64,000 nucleotides of DNA from Sipunculus nudus (lineage: Eukaryota > Annelida > Sipuncula > Golfingiida > Sipunculidae). The notes beneath the pieces are model-generated. The model searched no databases, was not told the DNA's origin, and saw nothing but the letters and a program-made list of their open reading frames with translations. Below are positions 1 to 11,095 of this stretch, piece by piece. The stretch lies in assembly GCA_026874595.1 (NCBI GenBank), contig CM049321.1, forward strand, positions 4,085,479 to 4,149,478. Reading direction: 5' to 3'. A program made the position numbers and the translations under genes. The stretch's first letter is position 1; each line of letters starts with the position of its first letter.

Positions 1-149
1 ACACAAGCTTGGTCTTAATTGTCTCCTCTCGCTCAAATACGAAAAAATAATTTTCAACCCCCATGACCAAATACGAATAAACCACATATGCGGGAAAAAA
101 TGATTCCTACCCACACGGACAAGCTCATATATTCTTTAAGCCAAATAAA

Positions 150-860
150 ATGTAATTTCAATTTAAATGGCGTATCTTAATTATATGAAGATGAAATTAA
201 GGTGTTGGGAGTGACCATTGATTTTAAATTAATTTTAACAGACATTTTCCAAACATGTGTAAGAAGGCTGCAAGATATTCGGTAAAATGTTTTGAAAATA
301 ATTGGCAGACGTTTAAGCAGACTCCGAAAATTTATTATTCTTTTATTATGACAAACTTAAGTTATTGCCCTTAAATTTGACATGGCATTTTTGTAGAGAA
401 CAAAACACACACAAAAATGAGAAAATTCAAGAACGTGCACTTCGTTTTATTTATGATGATTATCAAAGTTCTCATGAATATCCCCTGGAAAAATCAAAAC
501 TGCCATCTCTAAAAACACAAAGAATGCGCACAATTGCCGTTGAGACCTTGAAAAATTTATGATAAAATGAGTCCGGTGTTTATAGCAGATCTGGTTGAAA
601 TTAAACACAACACATATATCATTTCTGATATGTAAATACTGCTAACGTACCTGGACCTATAGAACTACAACATTCGGTAAAAAATGTTTCAGATATGGGG
701 CAGCTCAGGTATGAGACTCACCTCCTATTGAGACAAGAGCTATGACATATTTAACCAGTTTAAAAACTATGTTAATAACTGGTGTAGTGGGCTCAAGTGG
801 GCTGTAGCGCATGCCGAATTCCGACTGATCCATCTCAGAGCTAAAATTGTTTCCTCTCTA
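150..860 (+). pseudogene. Decayed LINE reverse transcriptase, C-terminal part (jockey/CR1-like)
   Basis: Remnant of the C-terminal half of a non-LTR retrotransposon reverse transcriptase. A reading near 190 gives 'EIKVLGVTIDFKL', the conserved RT block after the palm. Frames near 419-463 and 500-555 give 'EKIQERALRFIYDDY' and 'LPSLKTQRMRTIAVETLK', the C-terminal signature found in many invertebrate LINE ORF2 proteins. The trace continues past 700 with 'FKNYVNNWCSG'. In-frame stops and frameshifts occur throughout (for example near 174 and 560-640), so it cannot encode a working enzyme. The upstream catalytic palm is absent from the window. Assignment to non-LTR RT is from recalled family motifs and is firm; the clade is less certain. 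Confidence 0.8.
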
Positions 861-944
861 CATTCCTTCGTTGCAGCATACTCTTGTGTATACACATTAT
901 CCTCATGGAGAAGTTTTTCCTTTTAGTCCAGTTGTAAAGAGAAT

Positions 945-1196
945 AATTGTGCAAAAAGTGAAAGAAGCATGAAACTTGGCATAATAGTTGTCTTGTCCAG
1001 ACCAGGCATACTCAATATTTTCAGATATGGAACAAAGCGGAATTCACCCTATCTTGGTCAAAATCCAAGATGGCGGCCAAGATGGCTGCCGGATTATGAA
1101 ATATCAATACATCCGGTTATATTTGTACTAGAATGCTTTGCAAATGCACTATTTTTTATGTTTGTGGGGTCCAAAAATTCATTTACAAGGTTTTAA
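945..1196 (+). repeat. Left copy of an inverted ~238-bp repeat with CCAAGATGGCGGC words
   Basis: This block contains 'GTGCAAAAAGTGAAAGAAGC', 'TCAGATATGG' and 'CCAAGATGGCGGCCAAGATGG'-type words in order. The same words recur in reverse complement at 2473-2976. The AAGATGGCGGC word equals the known YY1 consensus, but the match may be incidental. An open frame across it is a by-product of the repeat and I do not call a gene. Confidence 0.75.
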
Positions 1197-1704
1197 CGTC
1201 TGTTTTATGACTCTCTGATTGAAAGTGTCATTGCTGGTTTAGGTTTGTCTGTTTTGTCATGCATTTGGATGCTTGAATTGTAGAAGTTTTTATTGCAATA
1301 TTTCTTCCTTTCTTCCGTTTAATTACCCTTTATTTGCATGCTAACAAGAGGTGATCGGTGCAAGAAGTGTATCTGTTTAAATATGGAATAAAATTATGAT
1401 TGAACTTGATATGTCCGTAAAACACTAAGTATTAGAATATTTGAGACCTACATCCTGTGCACATAGTGATCAATTATTTCAATAAAGAAGCATTATTTCT
1501 ACTAATTAATACAGTTAAAAAACTGTGCATCATGTTAGAAAATGAAGTATTTTTAGACAACAACGGGAAATGCAAATCAATGCTAGTTTATTAGTAGGGA
1601 TCATCAACCATATTACCAAAGTAGCAGGTAAACGACAAACTGCACAAGTGTCCAGATTCTGCCATGCAACATCGATCATCATGGTTCAAAGATAAGATAT
1701 ACGT

Positions 1705-1800
1705 GGTGAGATCATCTCCTCGGGGTTAAGGCATGGGACGTCGGAGTTTTAGGTCCCGGGTTCGAACCCCGTCGATGTCTAAACGGCATAATGGTGAAAT
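1705..1800 (+). repeat. tRNA-like SINE head or tRNA relic
   Basis: An A-box-like 'GGGGTTAAGGCATGGG' is followed by a good B box, 'GGGTTCGAACCCC' at about 1758-1770, as in an RNA polymerase III internal promoter. A T-arm with a 7-base loop can be drawn (4 of 5 pairs), but the acceptor stem does not close, so I call a tRNA-derived SINE head or decayed tRNA and not a working tRNA gene. It lies between the inverted repeats at 945-1196 and 2473-2976. The rest of 1200-2470 shows nothing I can name. Confidence 0.45.
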
Positions 1801-2472
1801 CTCGCCACAAACCAAGATATTTACTCTAATGTCTTAATGATAGGTTATGACTTCTTTCTAATGACATACCATCTTTATCATATGGATAACCTCATTCTCA
1901 CTCAAGAGAAAGTGATATCAACAGGCCGAAATATATCCTTTCAAAAGAATGCGTAGCATACAGCATAATGTTGTGAGACTCTATGTGCGGATTCTGTCCT
2001 CATGCAAGCAAAGAATCTGGAAGCGGCACCATCACCTCAAGGCAAACGAACCATTAACTTATATATAAATAAAATTTCTTCTACATGGATTGTACAACAA
2101 CTGCTTATAATTAACTACAACAAGGCACTTAATTATAATTTCCATTGCTCGGATGACGTGGTGGTTGATGGAATCAGGGGACATGGAGAAAACCACCGAC
2201 CCTGTACGTACCACTACAACCCAATCTCATAGCAACGTCAGGGATAGAAACTTGGTCGCCAGTGAAGAGAGCCAAGTATTTTACCAATTGACTGTCCTTT
2301 TCATTACTTTGAAAGAGACTAGTGTTCAAATACTAAAAATCACATATATATTAAATTTCAGCACGGTAATGAACAAGTACGTTTTACTGTTCGATGGTCT
2401 GGGAAAGGGCAATTTTAGCACAATTTTATATCAACAAAACCAGATTTCATTCACAGATTTATTTTACAGACT

Positions 2473-2976
2473 TGAAACCCTTATAAATGAATTTCTGGCC
2501 CCCAATAAAATAGAAACAGTGCTCTTGCAATGCATTCTAGGACAAATATAACCGAATGTATTGGTATTTTTAAGATGGCGCCATCTTGGATTTTGACCAA
2601 GATATAGTGAATTCCACTAGGCCCCATTTCAGATCTTAACATAAAGAGTATGGTGTGGACAATTATTATGATAAGTTTCATTCTTCCTTTCACCTTTTGC
2701 ACAATTCCTCTCAATATGCAGCTTAACCGCTGGACCATTTTGAATAATACCAAATTCTTGCTCGGGACATTATGATTCAAGTTATTGATATTTTCTAATC
2801 TGGCGGCCATCTTAGCCGCCATCTTGGAATTTGCCGAGATAATTTATTTTCAGTTCGGCCCCATATCTGAAATTCATTAGTAAGCTCCAAAGAATACTTT
2901 TGCCAACTTTCATGCTTCTTTCATTTTTTTTTGTGCAAAATTCCTCCAAATATGGGAGCTTAACCGCTGGACCCTT
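2473..2976 (-). repeat. Right copies of the inverted CCAAGATGGCGGC repeat, two tandem units
   Basis: On the minus strand this holds two tandem units. The word 'GGTCCAGCGGTTAAGCT' occurs at both unit starts, about 238 bp apart (2720-2735 and 2958-2973 on the plus strand). Each unit carries the 'GTGCAAAA..GAAAG.A' word, the 'TCAGATATGG' or 'AGATCTGAAATGGGGCC' region and a 'CCAAGATGGCGGC'-type block. The unit nearest 2473 is a reverse-complement match to 945-1196, giving an inverted pair with about 1.3 kb between. Confidence 0.75.
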
Positions 2977-3365
2977 AACTGTTAGGCTCTTTGCTCCGTG
3001 TGTAAGACCTTTTCCTCTGGTCTCTTGTATTGTTATATGGGCCCTTATTTAGCTTATATATAGCCAAACTGTACACTATTTATCTTTTTTTTCTCAATAA
3101 GATAGGTCAACCTTAACTTGGAATAGTTTTATTATCTTGAATTATGCACGACAACTGTATACGCTTTTAGTGATGCTTAAAACTATAATAGTGTTTGTTT
3201 TCAATGTTGTTCTTTATGTTTCACTGTTTTAGTGTGCATGATACAGTAACTCGTATCTGTATTGCAATGATATGCAAGTATTTATGTAGTCGGGTTAGTT
3301 CATGTTGCCTTGTTGACCTGTAATGTATCTGACTTGAAATAAAATTTACTTATTTACTTACTAAC
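2977..3365 (+). repeat. Probable LINE 3'-UTR tail
   Basis: A T-rich unique-looking stretch ends in 'GAAATAAAATTTACTTATTT' followed by further ACTT/ATTT-type short repeats at about 3335-3365. A short-repeat 3' end of this sort, with an AATAAA-like signal, is typical of CR1/L2-type non-LTR elements. It could be the 3' end of the same LINE whose RT remnant lies at 150-860, separated by the inverted-repeat insertion; that link is inference. Confidence 0.35.
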
Positions 3366-3507
3366 ATTCACATGTGTTTTCAGCACAAGGAGAAATATTC
3401 TTGATTAATCCCGAAGGGCATATGTCGTGGCGATGCGGCGTCCGTCCGTCTAGCGTCAGTTTGGCGATTGACGTCCGTCCCCATTAAATGTAAATACACG
3501 CATATAA

Positions 3508-3687
3508 AAGCTGTGTTTACCGGGCGCGCGGTATGCGGGTTGAATCAGCAGGACGCGTTATGTATACTACATACCGTGGGCCGGGTAAACGGTTTATAAT
3601 AAAATAACTAAGGGCAAAACAATCTATTTTGCAAACCGCATATCGCTTAATTACCGCATATCGTGGGTCCGATAAACGCAGCTTAAT
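3508..3687. mobile_element. Small palindromic MITE-like element
   Basis: The left end 'AGCTGTGTTTACCGGGCGCG' is mirrored at the right by reverse complement of 'GGGTCCGATAAACGCAGCT', with matching inner 'GGTATGCGG' and 'CCGCATATCG'. A third arm at about 3569-3592 ('CATACCGTGGGCCGGGTAAA') is also a reverse complement of the left arm. No clear target-site duplication was found, so the class is unknown. The open frame on the minus strand comes from the palindrome. Confidence 0.5.
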
Positions 3688-3689
3688 AC

Positions 3690-5200
3690 CGAAAAGCACT
3701 CTTCTCACCTATACTTCTAAATGAGAGTTATATATAAAGCCTGTACTAACATTACCTGCCCATTGACAAGTGATTCGTTTACTAGACCAGGGTGCTTAGT
3801 GCCCTTTTCTAAGAATTACCCTCCTGAACCTGCTACTGTTTATATGTTGTATATGAAAGTGGTCTCCCGCAGTGAAACATTTACCTGCTTTAGATGTCTG
3901 AGCAAATAAAACTCTGAAATATGAATTTGGAGTCAGCTTAGGTGCAATCCTAGACAAGGCGTCCCAGTGTATAGTCTGTCTGGCGTTTTCATGTGACCTA
4001 ACATGGTATTTTGAGAACCTCATAGGAAACCTCTCAAGAATTTTTGTCATAGTCCTCTTTTTTAATTGTGTTAAACTTTCATTTTACATCCACCGGGGTG
4101 GTTTTAATTTTTTTCCTTGAGTCGTTTGTTTGACTTTTTGTTATCAACTTCACGCAAAAGAATATGTGAGAATTTACATGAAATTGTGTAAGGATATCAG
4201 CCTTAGAATAATCCGTAATATTTTGTCGTTAATTTGGATTACCATTATAAATTTTCAGTTCAAAGAGGTTTATCCCATTTTGACACAGGACAGTTCTGGG
4301 TAGAGGCTACTCCATTCATAGGTATTAGGACCAGCGTATGTTTAGCAACAGACCTGGTGAAAATGCAGCATGACACTGTACAAGTGTCGTGTATAATTAC
4401 ACACACCAAATTGGAAATATTTCATAGGAGAAGTTCATTTTTTAGTTTGTATGAACACGGTCTAAAACACAGGGCTATTCAGCTGTAATGCATTCTCAAT
4501 TAACAGGAGCACGTGAGCTAACCCGTTATGACGTCATTCCTGGATAACGATCAATTGGCATTCAGCTTGGTGAACTCCGAAAGCGCACCGAGTCCTCACT
4601 CTTTATAAAGATTGCGAAATCTGATACATTAATGCACTTTGCTCGACTAATTAAAACTTTTCTAACTGAGCGAGGTAACAGCTGGAAGCAATTACATGTA
4701 TAGTAAAAAGGACTGTTCACTCCGTGGAACAGTATACATCAAGCAAACTTTTTTCTGGGCTGTCAATTAGCACTCGGGAGACATGGTTGAAAGACGGTCA
4801 ACAAATGGGAAAGCATTAACATTAATCATTGTGTACCCCTAATGTAAAATCGAACTGACGGGGATTTTTAAAGTGTATCATCACCCCGATCCATCTGCAT
4901 GTATTCTTCAGTAATTACTGATGTTAGCGTAGATATATAGCGTTTTTAGGAATACATAGACTTAGTAATACTGTAACATGATGTGATTTATAATGATAAA
5001 ATTGAAACCATAAACCATTAGACTCTACTGTACAGCTCGGCTGTTGAAATCAGATGACTATATTTTTGGCGATATGTAACAGCCATTTTACCAGGAATTA
5101 CGGCGGATCAGGTATATACACTTAAATGCCGAGAAATCCAAATGACGCATTTATGAGTAGTTTCGGTGAAATATGAAGCATGAACGTTGAAGGCAATCGT
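3690..5200. other. Intergenic, no supported gene
   Basis: Several short open frames occur but none resembles a known domain and none has convincing start or splice context. A TGACGTCA-like site lies near 4529-4536. I see no repeat or RNA gene here. Confidence 0.5.
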
Positions 5201-5204
5201 CCTT

Positions 5205-5212
5205 TATAAATA
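5205..5212 (+). promoter_or_regulatory. Possible TATA box of the GPCR gene
   Basis: TATAAATA lies 178 bp upstream of the chosen GPCR start codon. Such words are common by chance in AT-rich DNA and nothing else marks a promoter, so this is only a candidate. Confidence 0.15.
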
Positions 5213-5389
5213 AACTAGCTTATTACCCGTTCATTATTTTGCACTTGGATACCAGTTTAGTGTTACATGCATAAACGAGTGGCCAGTGGCCACAGAGGAG
5301 TTCCGTGACAAAGGTGAAGTGGGACCACCCTCAATTATAACACAGATTATCTATTTTCTGATAATTTGATAGACAGAGGAAGTTTTAAT

Positions 5390-6223
5390 ATGGAGAGCTA
5401 TGCCTCGCAGATACTTGACTACACGCTACGCTCTGCACTTTGGCCTGTCATCTTCCTGGCGAATGGGCTGACTGTGGCTGCCATTTTGAAATTTCCATCG
5501 CTCAGAAAACAGACCAATCTACCTTTTGCAGCCATTGCTTGTGTGGACATATCAGTTGGTCTGCTCTCCATGACGCACACTATCCTTGAACAAGTGGCGA
5601 CGAGGAATAAGGAACTTGAGATGATAACAGAGTGCCTTTGTCTTCTGACATACCAGACCTCTTTTGTTGCTCACGTTGCCTCTGGTGTAGAGAGGTATTT
5701 TTACTTTATACATCCACTAAGATACAAGAAACTGTTGTCACGAGCCTTTTACTTGCTTGTGTGTATTTTAATACCTATCTGTGTTATACAGAGTGTTCTG
5801 AAGATATATACCCAAAACCCAACTGATATGCTTGTCTTATTAGCGACAGAATACTGGGTATTTGTTATTGTCGTTTCTGTATTATATTGTTATGTCGCAA
5901 AGGGTATTCACAAGCAAACGAGCCAGTTAAAAGTCCTGACTTTGACTGCGCGGTGTTCTTCCGGTATCTCCAGATCGGACATCCGGGCTTTTAAAACCTC
6001 AGCCCTATTATGGCTGACACTGGCAGTTGCTTGGTTACCGCCGATTGTTCTTATGGTTACCATGTACAATCACTCTATAGAACAGTCTGTTTTGAATTTC
6101 GCTGAACCAATTGTGTACAACTGGTGCCTATCCAAATCAGCATTAAACTATTTTATTTATGCTTGGGAAAACAAGGTATTTTACGATGCATACTGCCGTC
6201 TGCTCACAGAAAAATGTTTTTAA
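5390..6223 (+). CDS. Intronless class A (rhodopsin-like) GPCR, MECA-like orphan
   Basis: Predicted plasma-membrane seven-helix receptor that would signal through heterotrimeric G proteins; ligand unknown. The frame is open from 5318 after a TGA at 5315, but the first ATG is at 5390 (A at -3, G at +4), giving 277 residues. Landmarks: N25 in TM1 (ANGLTVAAIL), D53 in TM2, ERY at 101-103 with IHPLRY after it, AWLPP at 214-218 in TM6 (W215, P217), and NYFIY at 253-257 in TM7, where Tyr replaces the usual Pro of NPxxY. Helix 8 follows (NKVFYDAY). There is no Cys at the 3.25 position, no Cys in the second extracellular loop, no Pro in TM5 and no Trp in TM4. Loss of the disulfide and of the TM5 Pro is known for the melanocortin/EDG/cannabinoid/adenosine group, so I infer a relative of that group. 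All seven helices fit in one exon, and no stop or frameshift interrupts it. An upstream spliced exon cannot be excluded. Confidence 0.88.
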   Translation: MESYASQILDYTLRSALWPVIFLANGLTVAAILKFPSLRKQTNLPFAAIACVDISVGLLSMTHTILEQVATRNKELEMITECLCLLTYQTSFVAHVASGVERYFYFIHPLRYKKLLSRAFYLLVCILIPICVIQSVLKIYTQNPTDMLVLLATEYWVFVIVVSVLYCYVAKGIHKQTSQLKVLTLTARCSSGISRSDIRAFKTSALLWLTLAVAWLPPIVLMVTMYNHSIEQSVLNFAEPIVYNWCLSKSALNYFIYAWENKVFYDAYCRLLTEKCF

Positions 6224-6229
6224 CAGAAG

Positions 6230-6735
6230 AAATCTTCGTCACATTTTGCAAGACCACCAAAAAAAAAAGTGAAAGAAGATTCAAGAAGAAAAAATATGGT
6301 GCGACAAATCGATTTTAATTTTTTGTATTATTCATAATGGTCGAGATACAGCACGCGGATTTGTGCAAATTAACTTAATAGGTAGGTACAAGAAGAAATT
6401 CTTGAAATGATGCATTAATCGACATAAGATTAATTCATTCCATACCTTTAATTATTTTTTTTTAAAGAAAGAGCACAAATTACCAACATTATCCAGAACA
6501 TGGTCATCATTTGCCAAAACAAAAATCGACGAAAAACGAGAGCAACGTCCCCGTAGAACATTTTTTTGTGCGAGACCAACTTTATTCAGATAATGGTATA
6601 TGTGCAACATATGTTGAATGGCGTACTTGACAGAAAGAATGGACAAAAGGGTGTATAGAAAAAGGAATATATATATATATATATGCGGCTTTTGATGCGT
6701 CGTAGACATTCGGCAAAGGTTTGCAGCGGTATTAA
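6230..6735. other. GPCR downstream flank, no gene
   Basis: AT-rich sequence with A-tracts and a short (AT)n run near 6668-6684. I see no clear AATAAA soon after the GPCR stop codon and no supported gene. Confidence 0.4.
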
Positions 6736-6737
6736 AT

Positions 6738-7370
6738 CAGCACGTAGTTGACGCGTGTATGCACCTATATGACGAGTGTTGACATCTATTTGACGCGGGT
6801 CAGCACCTAGATGACGAGTGTCAGCACCTAGATGACGAGTGTCAACACCTAGATGACGAGTGTCAGCATCTAAATGATGAGTGTCAGCAGCTAGATGACG
6901 AGCGTCAGCACCTAGATGACGAGCGTCAGCACCTAGATGACGAGTGTCAGCACCGAGATGACGCGTGTCAGCACCTAGATGGCGAGTGTCAGCACCGAGA
7001 TGGCGAGTGTCAACACCTAGATGACGAGTGTCAGCATCTAAATGATGAGTGTCAGCACCTAGATGACGAGTGTCAGAACCTGTTTGACGAGTGTCAGCAC
7101 CTAAATGACGACCGTCAGCACCTAGATGACGAGTGTCAGCACCTAGATGAATAGTGTCAGCATCTAAATGACGAGTGTCAGCACCGAGATGACGATCATC
7201 AGCACCTAGATGACGCGTGTCAGCACCGAGATGGCGAGTGTCAGCACCGAGATGACGAGTGTCAGCACCTAGTTGACAAGTGTCAGCATCTAAATGATGA
7301 GTGTCAGCACCTAGATGACGAGTGTCAGCACCTAGATGACGAGCGTCGCACCTAGTTGACGAGGGTCAAC
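6738..7370. repeat. 21-bp minisatellite, about 30 units (CACCTAGATGACGAGTGTCAG type)
   Basis: About 30 head-to-tail 21-bp units, each containing 'GATGACGAGTGTCAGCACC' or a one- or two-base variant. Variants (AGCGTCAG, CGCGTGTCAG, CATCTAAATGATGAG) recur in ordered blocks, for example the ACCTAGATGACGAG - CATCTAAATGATGAG pair near 6848, 7017 and 7264, which suggests a higher-order unit. Each unit carries the dyad TGAC-N4-GTCA. It begins about 515 bp after the GPCR stop. The array has no spacers, so it is not CRISPR. Confidence 0.95.
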
Positions 7371-7825
7371 AATAAATACCACCTAACAGACGGGCGTATA
7401 GCTGCATTAAGGGCACCAGAAATAATTATATTCCTCATTCATTGACGGCTTGCTGCTATGATATTGCTCTATACCTTTAAATATTTGCAACTGAATGGGG
7501 TAATTATGACTCTCAGAGCATTATATTGGAAATCTCTTGGACGTCTGTCCTCTATTGCTTGTTTCTTATCAGGAGTTAAATTCACCATGGTGAATGTTGT
7601 TAAGATATTATGGCTGTTACATGCAAAGAATTCTCCACAGAAGACATCTAAATCGTTAGTGTATATTAGAGTTATAAGAAGGAAACCAGAATTCATCTTT
7701 TGATATGTAAAAATGCTAATTTTTAACACCACACATGAAAAAGTGCATTATATCTATACATTAAACAGCGAGGAGCCTACCCTCCAGGTTCAACCCTTGA
7801 CAGTCATTGTGGGTATTTTGTAACC

Positions 7826-7865
<40 letters not shown>

Positions 7866-10050
7866 TATAATTGAATATCTGACAATTTCCATTTTTATTA
7901 TTAGAGAGTGTAATTTTGCCAGTGTTTATCTATCAGCGTTCTTTTCATATCATTAGAACTAGGTTGCCTGAATACTGGTATCATAATGGATTCGTCGGTG
8001 TAGGCTTTGTTTAGTTATAAGTGTACAGTCGTCGAGCATAAGCAAGCATCAGGTGACGTCGATCATAGTCATACATGTATTTAATATCAGAACAGGGACG
8101 ATTTTTTTTCCCAATTTCCTGAAAGTTTAATATATCATGTATATATCTACGAAGAAAAAAATCAGTAGCATTGATTGGCTTACAACACAATCTCGGTAAA
8201 CAGTTTTTGTTATGTCCCTCGGCAGCTGGAACTTTTGAGAGATTCAGGCTTCCATGTAACTGCGTTTGTGATGAACTGATTCTTCTGAGTTAACTTTATG
8301 CCTGTTTCTTCTGTCTTAAGCTATTTATGTAGGAGATTACATAATAAGACTGAGGAGGTGTAACCACAGTCAAATAGTTAAAATATCCATACGGTTATAA
8401 CATTATAAAATATGCACACTGTGTTTTATCTGATATGTCTACATCTATAATTATTTTAGAAAAGAAAATGTTGTTAAATGTACTTTTTTGCACATTTAGA
8501 TTTTAATAAACTGGGAAATGCATGATGAAGAGCTGTGCCGGAGAACCACCGTTAAATACCAAGTACAATTATTATCCTTGGTTGATTTACAAATGCGTTT
8601 GTTAGTTTTAATGAGTTTGGCGTCTACATTCTTTTAGTTGTGATAGTTAGATAAGTCAAATAAAAGAAAAAAATCATTTTAATTTTTTACAATAATATCT
8701 CTGTTCTTTTTACATTTCATTCCATGTTTCAAATTAACCGACTGATTTTTCAGCCAATTTGTAAAATTTTCAGTCATTTTTACAAATTGACTGATATTAC
8801 ACTTTGACTGTAACAATTACATATGAAACCAGGCATAGGTTATTCAGAAAGAGTAAAATATTGATGTATATAGGCATTGCATATCCCACGAGAATATATA
8901 TGTATATGAAAAACTCTAGCGCTGTTGAGTGTATAATTTGCTTATATGAGCATTTATTTAAGTTTAACGTGCCATCTTTTATGCTCTGTGTGGGTTAACC
9001 GATGCGTCTGTGCATGCTTAAAGATAATTTTGTTTTAAATCTGATGAGCATAGGCAACCGGGCTGCCACAGGCAATGTAAACTCTTGTCAGTCGAACATT
9101 AAGCTACAGCGAACAGTTCCTTCGGTCCTCACCTAACATGTGCCGATGTGATTTCGAAGATGCACACCTAGACCTGCTACAGGCCTCAAGTGATTACTTT
9201 GTCACTAAAATATGCAAAGAAGGACCAAACCTAACGCCTTGATGGACGCTTGTTCCCCACTGCCGCCGTGCCAGACCTCCTTTCCTGTAACCGCTGCATT
9301 GAATAGCAAGATTCTCTGTGTTCGACCACCAGGATGAGCACAGAGCAAAGAAGTGTAATCAGACCAATAAGACTGTGGTATCGCATTGTGCATCCAGCTC
9401 TAAACTTTGAATATGCAACACCCATAGTGGCTCTCGTTGGTCTTATATCACCGGTTTTACACGTGCCCAAGAATCAGAAAAAACAAGAGTTGGTGTCCCA
9501 GTGTAATTCCTATCACAGGAAAAGAAGACACGGGACGACTGCAATAAAACCGCTGCGTGGGTAGCGTAGAATGGACATCATTAAGGCAGGAACTTAATAA
9601 GTTGATCATGTTAACAGTCTCTCCAGTGAATGTGGTTAATCCCTGATATTTGCATATCTGTACGTCACAAGGTGGTTGCAAGGCATGGCGTGACCTTTAA
9701 TTTGCACATTAGTACGTCACGGTTTTGATCTAGAATAGCGATGATTGAATTAATCTTTATATCTGCAGTGAAATCCAGTGAAACGCCCCCGATATTGCTA
9801 AGTCACGGGAAAACACCCCCGAGCTAAGTCCCGACAGTTGGCTACTGCCTCGCTGCCAAATAAACCAGTCGGTATGCTAGCATCCATGTATTGAAATCAT
9901 GACGTACATAAGTTTTTTTTCTAATCTTGTTCCAAACTATATAATCAGTTCTCTGGCTTAGAATTGTTAAATCATGTTGGCTGGGCCAGTATGATGCCCA
10001 CGCCTTTAACTTAGTTCTCGAGAACTAGATTTTACTGCACTTCACAAGTC
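7371..10050. other. Intergenic with one AT microsatellite and a short hairpin
   Basis: An (AT)n tract lies at about 7828-7869, preceded by a weak B-box-like 'GGTTCAACCC' near 7788 that may be SINE debris. An exact 12-bp inverted repeat (CAATTTGTAAAA at 8755-8766 with its complement at 8777-8788) makes a hairpin. Near 9650-9720, two copies of a 'TTTGCAYAT..GTACGTCAC' pattern occur about 50 bp apart. No gene is supported. Confidence 0.45.
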
Positions 10051-10690
10051 TTTAATACAATTACAAATTTCATACAATTACATCATATTTGATAAAGAAT
10101 ATTAAGACAATTCTAACTGTATATACATTTTAGAACATAAGGGCAACAGGTAAGTTACAATGAGATTATGAGTATAATTTACTGTAAAATAAGCAGACGG
10201 TAGTAAGAGAAGAAGACGATGTGATCCCAGGAGATTTTAAGGGTTATTTATGGTTATTATGGCAGACGATAGTGAGAGTATGTTCTCCTAGAACCGAGAC
10301 TAATATATGTATCCGGATATGTAGCACGAGTTTACACTTTAAACCCTTGAGAGGAGCAAACACGACTCCATACAGTTACATAAGATCTAATATGAAATAG
10401 TATGACAGTTCAAATAATATATTGGTATACATTATAAGGACATTAAGGTAAAGTTCAGTTGCAGCGAGATTTTTAGGAAGATTTACGGTAATATAGGCAG
10501 ACGATAGTGAAACCCGAAAACAGTATCTTCTCCGATGATTTTAAGGTTAATTTACGGTTTTATAAGCAGATGATAGTGAGACCCGAAAACGGTATTCTCC
10601 GGTGATTTTAAGGGTAATTTACGGTTTTATAAGCAGACGATAGCGAGACCCGAAGTCGGTATCTTCTTCGACTACTAAGACTGATAAATG
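10050..10690. repeat. Diverged direct duplication (~300 bp) with nested 70-bp units
   Basis: Two diverged copies: one starts at 'CATACAATTACATCATATTT' near 10071, the other at 'CATACAGTTACATAAGATCT' near 10368. Both continue into 'GCAGACGATAG'-type words. That word recurs near 10192, 10262, 10495, 10565 and 10630, the last three about 67-70 bp apart with 'GAGACCCGAAAACGGTAT' and 'GGTAATTTACGG' between. No coding potential. Confidence 0.7.
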
Positions 10691-11013
10691 TCTCTGACAG
10701 TGTATTTGCAGCAGACAGCAGTGCAGTAAATGTTTACTTGACGTTAACTTTATTACAATCACGTCGGCTCATTTGAAACATTTATTTCCTTGGCTGACTG
10801 GTGTCTTGGTCTGATGCATTTTTCAAATTTTGTCGAAAGAAAAGAAATTAAAATTTTGGAAAAACAGTAACAAAGAATGGCGTAATAAAATTTCTTTCAC
10901 AGCATAGAATAAACTATGTAATTTTACGCATAATTTTATTTTTTTAAGCATTTTAGAGAACGAGTGATGAAGGATACAGTCATATGGTCGTATGATCTGG
11001 ATATGAGTTGCCT

Positions 11014-11017
<4 letters not shown>

Positions 11018-11072
<55 letters not shown>

Positions 11073-11095
11073 TAAAAAAATATATATATATATAA
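11018..11095. repeat. (AT)n microsatellite
   Basis: About 75 bp of alternating TA with a few interruptions at the right end. Confidence 0.95.

Noticed and set aside
1705-1800. Functional tRNA gene
   Set aside because: Good B box, but the acceptor stem does not pair and the D and anticodon arms are poor.
5366-5389. Longer GPCR start upstream of 5390
   Set aside because: The frame is open but begins with TTG at 5366, which is not a usual eukaryotic start. The first ATG is at 5390 in good context.
9041-9075. Third hammerhead candidate beginning CTGATGAG
   Set aside because: No GAAA at the right place and no stem II complement. CTGATGA words near 32620 and 47180 fail likewise.
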